A DNA stretch of 64,000 bases, from assembly GCA_030427835.1 (NCBI GenBank), contig JAUICN010000002.1, positions 62,001-126,000 on the forward strand, written 5' to 3'. Position 1 is the stretch's first letter, and every line of letters starts with the position of its first letter. The position numbers and the translations under genes were made by a program. A model generated the notes under the pieces. The model was not told the origin of the DNA and did no database searches. It was given only the letters and a program-made list of their open reading frames with translations. Of the stretch, positions 9,901-18,907 are shown one piece after another. The stretch is from Polyangia bacterium. GTDB taxonomy: Bacteria > Myxococcota_A > Polyangia > Polyangiales > JAUICN01.

Positions 9901-12900
9901 CCTTCGGATTCCAGTTGCCCTGCTGCTTGTAACCGCAAGGGGGCTTCAAGCTTCGTTTCGGTTGCCAGGCGCGCAGCATTTTCGTAGTGGGTGGCGGCTC
10001 GTAAGTTGGAGCTGTTTTGTGGCTTGGGATCGGTTCCAGGTGTTGGCGGTAGATCCGACGTCGAAGGTTCGCGCAGTGAGGTGATGTTTTTGGATGAACT
10101 GGAGGTGCTGGACAATAGGGCAGCCCACAGTTGCCAGGCAAAGCTATTGGGCCATTCGTTTGCCCATGTCCTGCTCCATTGCCCTGCGGTCTCGTTTTGC
10201 TTTGTGGTTCCCAGTTGGGTTGTGAGTATTTGCAGCGCGCGCCATTGGGGCTCTTCTTGATGGGAGGAGAGTGCAGGCAAGGGAGTGGGTTCCAAGGTGT
10301 TGTCCGCCAGGGAACTGTGACCCTCCGGGTGAGCGTAGAAGCGCCTCTCGGCTGCGAAGGGTAGGCTTGGGTAGTGTTGCAGGGCCCGTTCTCCCAGGGT
10401 GTCTCCTCCCTGGATGTCTCCATGGAAGAACTTGATTTCAGCTGCCATGGAGTAGAGCGCGGCTGCGGCCTTTCCCTCGCTGTGTTCTGCCAGGGCTTCG
10501 AGTTGCTCGGTTCGTTGCTCGTGGTTGGGCCCCATGGGGTTGAGCTGGGTCATGGTGGATTCCCTATCTACCGGAATGGGATCCACAAACCGTGACTGTA
10601 GGGGAGCGAGCAGACGTGCGGACTTCTCCTGGATCTCCGCCAAACTCGCTGCGGCATAGGGGCTTGCTGCGGCATAGGGGCCTGCCGTGAGATCCCAAGG
10701 ACTCTTCTGTTGGTATTCTGGGGTGGCTACGACCTTGGCAAAGCTGGATTGCAGGTCCATCCCCAGTTCCTGGCGGAGGTCTGAGCAGGTGTTGGAGAGC
10801 CAGAAACGCATCAAGGAATGGAACTGCTCGGTGGCGTTGGCGTCCTCGGGTTGAATGTTCTGCTGTGCGGGACCTGGGTGGCCAGCGACCAACATGCCGG
10901 TACGGTACGCGGCCCACCGAGCCTTTTCTACGGTGTCGCGGATTGTGTCTCCCGTGGGCAGTACGGCCCATTTCTCGGCAACGTATTTGCGAAGACCACG
11001 TGGTATTTGTTTGCCAAGCTCTGTGGAAAGATCTGTTAGTTCAGGTGAATTGCCTTCTACGGCAACGCCGCAGGCCTGTGCGATGGCTTGCACTAGGAGC
11101 ACACTCTGGGAGTTGGTGCGTCGTAACCATGCGCTGGTACCTTCCCGTAGGCCCCAGGCCAGTACACCCAGTTGGAACTGTTTGTCTGGGCTGATGCCCT
11201 TGGTGAGGTTGCTTCCCACATGCCATTGAACTTCACCCTTTTCAGTGGTCCATCCGAGAATATGGTCGGGTTGTATTTCAGTGGACTGAAATAGGGTGGT
11301 TTGCTTAAGGCCTAGGGTTTCACCCATGTTCCAGGTCACACGGGCAGCAGAAGTGTTGGAGCTTTCGTTGGGATCGATGCGATCCCGCCGCCCAAGATCC
11401 AATGCTTTGGCGTCGAACCCGTCAAACCTTGCAAGATACGGTGCAAGTTGGCCCATGACTTCAAGTAGGCTTTCTTCGCCCTTGGGGTCCGTGCGGGCCT
11501 GTTGTGGGCCAAGTGTTGCACCTTCCCGAATACGTTGAATCGACGAATCTGAAAGGGGAGCTTTCTTGGCGGACGTTTGTGGGTTGGGATCCTGTCCGTT
11601 GGAATCCTGCCCATTGAGCGGCGAGCTGGCTTCCATGGCGTCCAGATGCTGCCGCTGTTCTGGGTTGAGCTCCGATAGAACCTCTAGTGTTGTAAGAACC
11701 CGATGTTGTTGCTCTCCCTGTTCCAACCATCCCGCGACGATGTACATCTGCTGTAGGTATCCCACATGTGCAGGGTCCCTTTCCCACTCGCGACGGAGTG
11801 ATTGCAGGCACTGGGTGAGCACTCGACGACCTTCCTGATCTGGAAGCAACGTGTGCAGCCGGTATGCAGCCTCCACGGCGCTGGCGTTGCTTGTTAGGGC
11901 GCGTTGGTAGGCTGTGATGGCCTCAGCCGTTTGACCGATGTGCTCAAGAAGGCGGCCGCGCAGGGATTCCATATGGCCTGCCACGACCCCTTGGTTTGCT
12001 TCGCTTGCGTCTTTCAGCTGCAGCAGCGCTTGCTCTGTACGTTTAGAAAGAAGTGCAAGCATTGCCGCTCGAACAAGGTCTTCAGGCCGTGCGGTGCCAC
12101 CCTGGAGCCATTCCTCCACAAGGTCGTGAGACTTTTCGACGTCCAGAATACAGGACTCCATGATGTTCGACGCTAGTTCAAGCGCCAGTTGCTTGGTCGC
12201 ACCGTGGGATTGCTTGGACAGTTTTCCAAGGGTGGTGATCGCAACTTCCCATTGCTGGAGAGAAACATACGCGTGACTTGCGAGAGCAAGGGTAAGTTCA
12301 TGATCCTGTGAGGCACCCGCCCCCTGGGTGCTGGATAGGGATGTTTCCTCCGCACCAAAATACGCCGGGTCAAGGTATGGGGACAGCCCCTCGATAGCTT
12401 TCGCTGGCTCTCCTAGGTGCTGGTGGAGCATCGCCTGTTCCAGGGAGATCCGATGATGATCACTGGGGGTTGGTTGGTTGGCAATTTCTAGTTCGCGTAG
12501 GCCTGCGAGGTATTGGCCGATGAGTTGAATGCGTTCGGCGTGGGCTTCTCTTTGTCGAAGTAGCTGTTTGTGATTCTGAAATATTTCGTGGTTTGTGGGG
12601 TCGAGTTCCAGGGCTTTTGAAAAATGCCGATGGGCTTCATCGGGCTGGTTCAGAAGGTGTAGGGAACATAGCCCGGCCTCGTGGTACCAATGGGCCGCTA
12701 GGGTCTTTAAACCATGTTGATCGCCCGAGGCCCTCCCACGGAGTTCCTGTTCTAGAATTGATGCGACTTCCTGTTTCGCGAGATTTGCGGAGGGAATGTT
12801 GCCAGTGGCAAATCCACTGGCATGGGCAGCCTCCCAATAGGCAAGGGCGCAGTGGCTGGTTTTAGGCAGGGTGGTGGCAAGACTGTCGAGGTGTGCCTGT

Positions 12901-15900
12901 GCCTGTTCCGATTCACCACTTAGAAGCAAGTGTTGTACGAGACGAAGGACATACAAGGGTTGCAGAACGTCAGTGGCGTGGTCCATGCAAGCAAGGCTGG
13001 CCTGCACGCGCAGACTGCTTTTGTTTGGCGAATGATTGGATTGACTCTCCAGTGCGAGGGCCCAGGGCAATGAATGGATGCAACGATGTTGTAGGTGTTG
13101 CAGTTCTACGGAGTTCCATTCCTGGCTCCATTCCGTAGGATCCTTTGATGCCCTTGGAGCAGTTTCCTGCGGGACGGAGGCAAGGCTCGCGGCATCCTCC
13201 TGGGGCAGACGGGCCCAATGGGATTGTAGATACCACAGGCCCGCTTGAATCGGGTCATTGTGCTGGTGGCCCATTTCCAACAGCGCCTGACACGGTTGAG
13301 GGTTCTCACTTGTGGCGGCTTGACCGTTTTTCGGGGAGGTGTCTTGTAGGGAAAAATGCCACAGCAATACGGCGTCGGATGCGGCGTCTTGGGTGATCAG
13401 TGGGTCGTGTTCCTGGTTGATGCCCTGCGCCTTGATCAGTGCGTGGAGCGCAGGATTTCGATGGTGCTTGCGACCTGCTTGCTGTTGTACCCACACTCGG
13501 AAGAGCCCGGGGTGTTGCCCATGGGTGTGTTCGGGCTCGAGTACGTCCCAGGCCTGGGTTTGGGGTGGGCGCATGGATCCGGTTGCCGTGGGCGCCGCGT
13601 CTGAACCGACGTTGGGAAGCGCCTGGAGAAACGTAAGTGCGGTGGCTGCGTGTACGCTGCAGGAGTCGTCCCGTAGTAGGGACGTGTAGTTCTGAATCGA
13701 CAGATCCCGGGAGTCTTCACTCAACCATTGCTGATCCGCGAGATGTAGTCGGGCATGGGTGGTTCGCTGCTCTTCCCGCTCCTGGTTTGCCAGCTCTTGG
13801 AGCTGTGTGATGGTTTGGGTTCCCAGTTCAAGCTGGGTTTGTTGCTGTAACCAGGTTGCACTCCAGCGGGAGGCAGAGCGTTGTCGTAGGGCTTGGTAGG
13901 TTTCTTCGATGATGGTTGGATCAGAGATACGTGAGGTAAGCAGTGCGGCTCGTTGGAGCATGGCCTCTGCCCGCTTGGGATCCGTTTCTGAGCGTGTTCG
14001 TTGAACGATTTGTTGGATCACATCGTCCCAGCGCTGTGTTTTCCGTAGGACCTCTTCAAGAAGTTGTGCGACATAGGTATGCCCAGGTGCCTGTTCGAGA
14101 ACGCGGGCAAGGGTTTCTGAGGCCTGGTCCCACTGGTGTAGGCGTGCCTCAAGACGTGCCTTTGCGCATAAATGGGCAAGGCACATGGGGCCGTGCTGTG
14201 CCCGGCTTGCTAGGGCTTCATGGGCTTGTATCCGCAACGCGGTGTGGTTTCCGCGGGCACCGTGGACCCGAGCGAGGTCAGGAACCCAGTAGGACGCGGG
14301 GTGGGCCTGGATGAGTGACTCTAGGGTGGACGTGGGATCTGAGTTGGGATTTCCAATCTGTTCTAGTGTGTACTGCTCGTGGACCCACAACTGTTTTTCA
14401 GTTTCATCTAGGGATTCAGCGGACAGTTGTTCCACAAACCAGATAGGCGACGTGTTTGTTGTGCGTGCGTTTTTCTGAGTTGGATTCGCACTTGCTTGGG
14501 TGAGGGCGCCGTACCCGCTGCGGAGAACGGAGGCTCGTGTGGTGGAATCGCGGGCCTGTTCGGCTGCTTCTTGGAACGCCTGTTGGATTCCAACACTGTT
14601 GCCCTGCTGGCCGAGGGTCCATGCTCTTTCCCAGGGGGAGTGGGCTGTTTCTTCCGGTTGGGGCGGGCCCGTAGGGGGCCTTTCCATGCCCGAGATTTCT
14701 CGGTTGGGTATTTCTGCGTGGAGGGCTGCAAGAGCCCTGCTTTCTGGCATGGCTTGATAGGCCCGGCTGATGGATTGTTCCTTTGCGCGACCGTTGGATG
14801 CCAGAACCCATCCTAGGAGCTCGAGGGCGGCTTGTAGTGGCCCATGGTCCACGCAAGGGGCCAGGGCGGTGGCCCAGCGGGATGCGGGGCCGGTGAGGTT
14901 CAGGCGTTGTAACTGATGCAGCTTTAGGGTTTGCAAGAATGGTGAGTTGGGCTCCCATTGAAGCGCATTTTCCATGGCTTGAAGGATGTCTGTCGGATCA
15001 CTGTGTTCCTGTTCGAGCACCAACGAAAGATGGACCTGAGCTGCCACCAGGTGGTGCTGTGCCTGTTCTGATGAGGAAAACGCTGGAAGAAGCGTGGGAT
15101 CTAGGCCGGATGGTTCCTGCAGAAAGGATTCTGCGAGCATGATAGTTTTTCGGATTCCGTCGGAGCGTTTTACGGAGTTCTGAGTGGCGCTACCCACATC
15201 GTTGGTCGAAGAAAGAATTCGGTTTAGGTGCCATACCGCACGCCATGGTTCTGCCCGTGACTCCGCGCACACCGATAGGGTGTGGAGTGCGCTTTCAAGT
15301 TCACCGGACTCCTGTTGAGCCAGGGCGAGTTCGAGTGTGAGTATGGGTTTGAGTACCGGGCTTTGGGAGTAGCGGGCCCGGGTGGCCACCGCACGGTTGG
15401 TGAGCTGGTGGTTGCCCTGTTTGCGACTGAAATACTCCATGAGAAGGTTGGTTGTGGCCGCCAACCTGGGTACTTCCGAAGCTTGCTCCAGGAGTTTTTC
15501 GATTTCTCTTGCGGTGCCAGCGGCAATGGGCTTGCCCTCGGGCGCAAGAAGTAGGGCCAGGCGGGTGTGTATCTCTGCGAGCAACTCCGGCTCTTGCACC
15601 TTGCGGGCGATTCGTTTTAGGGCTGTGGTGGCTTCCTTTGGATCGGCGGCCCGGTTGAATAGGCGCATCAGCCCGTTGTACGCGGGGCGAAATCCGTCTC
15701 TAAGTTCCAGGCATTTTTCGTAGTGCCGTTGGCTGGTTGACGTTTGGGCCGTTGGCCGCGCGCTTTCAAGGTGCTCGTGTAGGAGACCGAGCTCGTAGTG
15801 AATTAGACTCTTTTGCCCGGCCTCTTTGGTGTGGTTGAGTAGATTCTCAAGCTCTTTGATTTGCTCAAGGTTCTGTTGCACAGGCTGTTGTGCGATGTTC

Positions 15901-16076
15901 TGTTCGGAGCCCGGGGCACTGGGGATGTCGGCGTTTGTACGTGCCTGTGCGACGGGGTTCCTGTCGCCTGTGGGTCGGTAGGGCTTGATGGGCTCGTAGG
16001 GCTGCTCATCTTCTAACCCGGGAGAGTCGTTTTCGTCTTTGTTTTCGGTGAAATCGGCCCGATCGGACATGCCCAT
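6939..16076 (-). CDS. Very large (3045 aa) TPR-repeat protein
   Basis: Continuous ORF; TPR-like helices throughout (HLYFSKALELDPTNHEIF-like blocks, AYQRALTSNASAVEAAYRL); no signal peptide evident. Confidence 0.85.
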   Translation of the reverse strand: MGMSDRADFTENKDENDSPGLEDEQPYEPIKPYRPTGDRNPVAQARTNADIPSAPGSEQNIAQQPVQQNLEQIKELENLLNHTKEAGQKSLIHYELGLLHEHLESARPTAQTSTSQRHYEKCLELRDGFRPAYNGLMRLFNRAADPKEATTALKRIARKVQEPELLAEIHTRLALLLAPEGKPIAAGTAREIEKLLEQASEVPRLAATTNLLMEYFSRKQGNHQLTNRAVATRARYSQSPVLKPILTLELALAQQESGELESALHTLSVCAESRAEPWRAVWHLNRILSSTNDVGSATQNSVKRSDGIRKTIMLAESFLQEPSGLDPTLLPAFSSSEQAQHHLVAAQVHLSLVLEQEHSDPTDILQAMENALQWEPNSPFLQTLKLHQLQRLNLTGPASRWATALAPCVDHGPLQAALELLGWVLASNGRAKEQSISRAYQAMPESRALAALHAEIPNREISGMERPPTGPPQPEETAHSPWERAWTLGQQGNSVGIQQAFQEAAEQARDSTTRASVLRSGYGALTQASANPTQKNARTTNTSPIWFVEQLSAESLDETEKQLWVHEQYTLEQIGNPNSDPTSTLESLIQAHPASYWVPDLARVHGARGNHTALRIQAHEALASRAQHGPMCLAHLCAKARLEARLHQWDQASETLARVLEQAPGHTYVAQLLEEVLRKTQRWDDVIQQIVQRTRSETDPKRAEAMLQRAALLTSRISDPTIIEETYQALRQRSASRWSATWLQQQTQLELGTQTITQLQELANQEREEQRTTHARLHLADQQWLSEDSRDLSIQNYTSLLRDDSCSVHAATALTFLQALPNVGSDAAPTATGSMRPPQTQAWDVLEPEHTHGQHPGLFRVWVQQQAGRKHHRNPALHALIKAQGINQEHDPLITQDAASDAVLLWHFSLQDTSPKNGQAATSENPQPCQALLEMGHQHNDPIQAGLWYLQSHWARLPQEDAASLASVPQETAPRASKDPTEWSQEWNSVELQHLQHRCIHSLPWALALESQSNHSPNKSSLRVQASLACMDHATDVLQPLYVLRLVQHLLLSGESEQAQAHLDSLATTLPKTSHCALAYWEAAHASGFATGNIPSANLAKQEVASILEQELRGRASGDQHGLKTLAAHWYHEAGLCSLHLLNQPDEAHRHFSKALELDPTNHEIFQNHKQLLRQREAHAERIQLIGQYLAGLRELEIANQPTPSDHHRISLEQAMLHQHLGEPAKAIEGLSPYLDPAYFGAEETSLSSTQGAGASQDHELTLALASHAYVSLQQWEVAITTLGKLSKQSHGATKQLALELASNIMESCILDVEKSHDLVEEWLQGGTARPEDLVRAAMLALLSKRTEQALLQLKDASEANQGVVAGHMESLRGRLLEHIGQTAEAITAYQRALTSNASAVEAAYRLHTLLPDQEGRRVLTQCLQSLRREWERDPAHVGYLQQMYIVAGWLEQGEQQHRVLTTLEVLSELNPEQRQHLDAMEASSPLNGQDSNGQDPNPQTSAKKAPLSDSSIQRIREGATLGPQQARTDPKGEESLLEVMGQLAPYLARFDGFDAKALDLGRRDRIDPNESSNTSAARVTWNMGETLGLKQTTLFQSTEIQPDHILGWTTEKGEVQWHVGSNLTKGISPDKQFQLGVLAWGLREGTSAWLRRTNSQSVLLVQAIAQACGVAVEGNSPELTDLSTELGKQIPRGLRKYVAEKWAVLPTGDTIRDTVEKARWAAYRTGMLVAGHPGPAQQNIQPEDANATEQFHSLMRFWLSNTCSDLRQELGMDLQSSFAKVVATPEYQQKSPWDLTAGPYAAASPYAAASLAEIQEKSARLLAPLQSRFVDPIPVDRESTMTQLNPMGPNHEQRTEQLEALAEHSEGKAAAALYSMAAEIKFFHGDIQGGDTLGERALQHYPSLPFAAERRFYAHPEGHSSLADNTLEPTPLPALSSHQEEPQWRALQILTTQLGTTKQNETAGQWSRTWANEWPNSFAWQLWAALLSSTSSSSKNITSLREPSTSDLPPTPGTDPKPQNSSNLRAATHYENAARLATETKLEAPLRLQAAGQLESEGELTRARFLYEQVLQHSNGNTQPLPEAHLGRSRVTFLQGNTREAEQSLVQWAESIQNVEIRNGYLRLAASIALHRNKQPQHALEILSLAHEPACQELSLHAAYALKDLQRVRSILESLAEHASRTERALWLTQAARIAIKSKHTREAQELLHRATKAEQSLGWPRALQEELARTQGDHKELSRVLRNHRMDHLSVAAALAIQSSPADTRNSGGSPPAPPHNGSEHPEMEALKRALSDTTHTVTGELRDRSAARQVLFDVALEAKDLELAHHTASEMDGQHAEEASCSIFALAHLDLAENRVGNAARALQEVVRRTPAHLAAGRLLARLLGPRVPEKSAHLWLEEARQTKGTHAAFAATMAGNHLKLGGIPAVHAYQTALEQDATYWPARWSLAEEYRNTQRPDLLAQLLEDSASQATSKEESLIYRVRAWYHKTLALKASVSQNDNNSTQAAMESLWSIFQNQEDIDPVLQVLSYLVDVPGKSKPAMLEQALSLQKSDQAWENALMTAGRARVLAQPREHDETWAAAHEPVAGTWDNPIARVLEIQVLRAQHNLDGLEALLERQQEEASNPIEQDLCTVALALVQQYDLKNSVSALQTWESLHERRPEHVSTLRALEVLHMEASEDGNPEALARVEMALSNATQATESQAHLHLARALTTNADIDGALKSKVQKQMLFVLEHGDADLWTLNDLEMTAAGGRDEAVLTQVQNELAELASSPEQRVAYTLLAIPNIKARRGASVAASRLARILQENPILYPTAYEQLAALWQDAGDRKKAAAAWMTEAETCPDPARAGDMWSKAAMLWKDPVGDFERAATCLLKACVTMGTPSEAQLQEWFQIPHQHRDDEKLANHLAATGSRIQRSDERIAHYRQLAKLRAAHGDAASAKRALRTASSLAPGDVQLLQDLAEAAILHKDLRTATDALQKASRVAPDREQRLQTLVQLAGLHEQLNDRARMKSTYQKILELEPKHLLATTKLNELTGRQ
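10651..10686. repeat. 18-bp x2 in-frame tandem duplication inside the TPR gene
   Basis: GCGGCATAGGGGCTTGCT / GCGGCATAGGGGCCTGCC; encodes duplicated PYAAAS. Confidence 0.8.
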
Positions 16077-16161
16077 GAGGATACACCAAATGGATAGCCC
16101 CTGTCCGAAAGTCCGCCACAGGACTTGTTAGCGCCAGCCTGTCGGTTGTTGTGCGTCAGTT

Positions 16162-17388
16162 TTAGTGCAGTAGTTGCAAGGCGTCCGATGGAAGTAACGA
16201 CCTGCCCACTAGTGGGCGCTCTAGAAACCAAGCTGTGAACCGGTCGTAGTCCACCGTTCCGATGGGGGTTGCATATACTGCTTTGATCGCGGCAGTTTGC
16301 TTGAGGAGGGTAGGCTTCGCCTGCTCGAAGTCGTTCAAGAAACCTTGGACTGATTCCATCAATGCGTTTTCTTTGCTTGCTACCGACCGCGAGGAACGGT
16401 TGCCTCGTTTCAGGTAAGCCCGGATGTCGCCAACGGCCTCCAGAAACTGTTCCATGAGTTGAACGGATGAGTATTGGTAGTGGTATAGCCGGAGTGTATC
16501 AAGATCCGCCGTGCTTAGATCCTCTTCGGTATTGGCTAGTAGAAGTTTGAGGTGTTCGCGTGCTGTTTCGTAGAGCGCCGCAATATACAAGAGCTCATCC
16601 CCTAGGAAGTCGTCCCGTTCAGCATCGGTTACGTTGTCGGCGGTATACTGCTTTGCTGGCCATTCGGATGCCCAATTGTTGAGTGTGTCTTCTAGACGGT
16701 GGTTGTAGCCGTGTGCAGAAGACCACAGCTCCATCGCTCTTTGAGGGTCGTTTTGTTCCTCTTCCCACTTTGCAAAGATGTTCTTTCGGTTTCTGTACCA
16801 CTTGCTTCCAATCGGAGTCATGGGGCCAAGGAAAGTATGATCCAGAAACGCCTTTTCGGCGGCGAAAGCGTTCGCTTCCCGTGTTGAGAAATCGAATGAA
16901 ACCGGACAATCCCCAGAGGCCTCCCAGAGATGCTGCCCCTCATGTAGAAGAGCTGTGGCCCCGTAAAGAATGTCTGCCGCGAGATTCACAAGAGTGAGAC
17001 GGTTTTCTATGAGAAATGCCTGTTGCGCCCCGTCGTCGCTGACCCCGAGGTTGGCTCCCAAGTTGGGTGCCCAGTGGATGGAAACGGTTGCTATTCTCTG
17101 CCGCAAAGTGCCGATGAGTTCGCGCAGTTCGATCTGGCAGTCGTTGCTACTGCCGTCGATGGGAATACGGACGTACGGATCGGGAATGCTGTTTTCAGCT
17201 TCGTCGAGTAGCCAAAGGAAAATGGTGCGCACGCCGCGGGATTCGCTTGGAGTCAGGTCGATGAGCTCCACCTCATTGATACTTTTGAGTTGGAGAGTGG
17301 TTTCTGCGTCTGCTGCACAGCCGGAGAGGGTGGCGGCGGCGCAGGTGGCCAGGGCAAGGAGTGTGGGTGCGGGTATGCGGGGGCGCAT
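16162..17388 (-). CDS. Lipoprotein with HExxH motif, putative zinc-metallopeptidase-like
   Basis: Start at ATG 17388 (track start is upstream); signal/lipobox TLLALATCAAATLSGC; motif ATALLHEGQHLWEASGDCP and downstream ANAFAAEKAFLDH. Confidence 0.65.
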   Translation of the reverse strand: MRPRIPAPTLLALATCAAATLSGCAADAETTLQLKSINEVELIDLTPSESRGVRTIFLWLLDEAENSIPDPYVRIPIDGSSNDCQIELRELIGTLRQRIATVSIHWAPNLGANLGVSDDGAQQAFLIENRLTLVNLAADILYGATALLHEGQHLWEASGDCPVSFDFSTREANAFAAEKAFLDHTFLGPMTPIGSKWYRNRKNIFAKWEEEQNDPQRAMELWSSAHGYNHRLEDTLNNWASEWPAKQYTADNVTDAERDDFLGDELLYIAALYETAREHLKLLLANTEEDLSTADLDTLRLYHYQYSSVQLMEQFLEAVGDIRAYLKRGNRSSRSVASKENALMESVQGFLNDFEQAKPTLLKQTAAIKAVYATPIGTVDYDRFTAWFLERPLVGRSLLPSDALQLLH

Positions 17389-17498
17389 GATGTGGGGACC
17401 ATAGCAGGATCGTTTTGGGGGGGGCCACCGGAGCGGGCTCAACGGTTGTGGGGCTCTGGCTGTTGCCATGGGCGGGGGGGGCTGCTAGCCGGAGGGAT

Positions 17499-18881
17499 AT
17501 GGACGGACGGATCTTTCAGGTATTGGTGTTTTTGTGCGCTTTTGGGGGGCTGTTTTTTTCCGGCTGTGACAGTTGCAAGGGCAAGGCGGGTAAGGACGTA
17601 CCGCAGGTTGTTGTGCCCCAAGGTGCGGCCGCTGGCGGTCCTGGTAGCCCTTCCGAAGGTGCTCCCGTGGCCGGCGTGGGGGACGCGATTCCCACGTCCC
17701 TTCCCTCGGGGTTGCTGGTGTCCTATTCCCAATTTTTGGTGGAGGATGGGAAAGTCACCGCCAAACCTGGGCCGGCTTTGTTGGAGATTGTGACGCGCCG
17801 TGACGGTAAGTGGCATGTGGAAACATTGGAAGATGCCGGGAGCAACGTGTTTCACAAGGCGCTCTACTATCCTAGTTCGGGTGAGGCGCCTGGGGGGATC
17901 TTGACCCTGGGCGGTATGGCCGCTTCCTTGAAGCTCTGGTCACGCTCGAACGATACGTGGGTAGCGCAGACGCTGTGGGAGAAGGAGTTTGGCGGTAAGT
18001 TCAACCGGATGCGCGATGCTGAGCTTGGGGCTCTGTATGCCCCTGGGGAACAAGCCATTGCTGTGGCCACCCATGATCAGGGAGTTGTGGCAACCGTTCG
18101 CCCGGCTGACGGGAAGGGGCGGGCAACGCCCCTAGTGACAGAGCTCTACAAGAAGGCCGATACCTTTATTCACGAGATTGAACTGGGTGACTTGGACAAG
18201 GATGGTTACCTCGAGGTGTACGCTACGCCCAGTGAGCCCAACAGTTTAGATGGCGGCGAGCAATCCGGGCAGGTGATTCGCTTTGCACCCGGCAAGCCCA
18301 ACTTTGCCGTTGCAGGCAACCCGATGGTTGCAGATTTGGGCAACCGGCATGCCAAGGAGATCCTGGTGGACGATGTGGATGGGGATGGTACCGATGAGCT
18401 GTACGTGGCCGTGGAAGCACTGACAGAAGGTACGGGTGCAGACATGCGCATTCGGGAACCCGTGGAGATCCGCCGCTATGATGTGGATACGGCGCCCGAC
18501 AAGGGCGTGGTGATTGCAACCATTGAGGATCGCCTTTGCCGTTTTCTCACCGCCGGGGATATCGATGGTGATGGAAAGAAAGAGATTGTGGCTGCTGCAT
18601 TCCGAAGCGGGTTGTGGTTGTTGAGCCCGGGTAAGGACCCGAAGTCTGAATGGTCCGTGGAAAGCATTGACCGGGAATCCTCCGGCTTTGAGCACGCTGC
18701 GTTGCTGACGGACTTGGATGGGGATGGCACGGATGAACTCTACGTATCGGCCGACGATCAGGGTGAGCTACGCCGCTACGTGTGGGTCAACCATCGCCCC
18801 GTACGTTCCACCATTCTCACCCGTGAGAACCCGCGGGCTCGAATGGCTTGGAACATCATGCCAATCCCAGCCGATTTCTAG
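17499..18881 (+). CDS. FG-GAP/VCBS-repeat lipoprotein
   Basis: ATG 17499; lipobox LCAFGGLFFSGC; repeats DLDKDGYLEVYATP, DVDGDGTDELYVAVE, DIDGDGKKEIVAAAF, DLDGDGTDELYVSAD. Confidence 0.85.
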   Translation: MDGRIFQVLVFLCAFGGLFFSGCDSCKGKAGKDVPQVVVPQGAAAGGPGSPSEGAPVAGVGDAIPTSLPSGLLVSYSQFLVEDGKVTAKPGPALLEIVTRRDGKWHVETLEDAGSNVFHKALYYPSSGEAPGGILTLGGMAASLKLWSRSNDTWVAQTLWEKEFGGKFNRMRDAELGALYAPGEQAIAVATHDQGVVATVRPADGKGRATPLVTELYKKADTFIHEIELGDLDKDGYLEVYATPSEPNSLDGGEQSGQVIRFAPGKPNFAVAGNPMVADLGNRHAKEILVDDVDGDGTDELYVAVEALTEGTGADMRIREPVEIRRYDVDTAPDKGVVIATIEDRLCRFLTAGDIDGDGKKEIVAAAFRSGLWLLSPGKDPKSEWSVESIDRESSGFEHAALLTDLDGDGTDELYVSADDQGELRRYVWVNHRPVRSTILTRENPRARMAWNIMPIPADF

Positions 18882-18907
18882 TTGGTCGACCCGCACAGCG
18901 AGATTGG

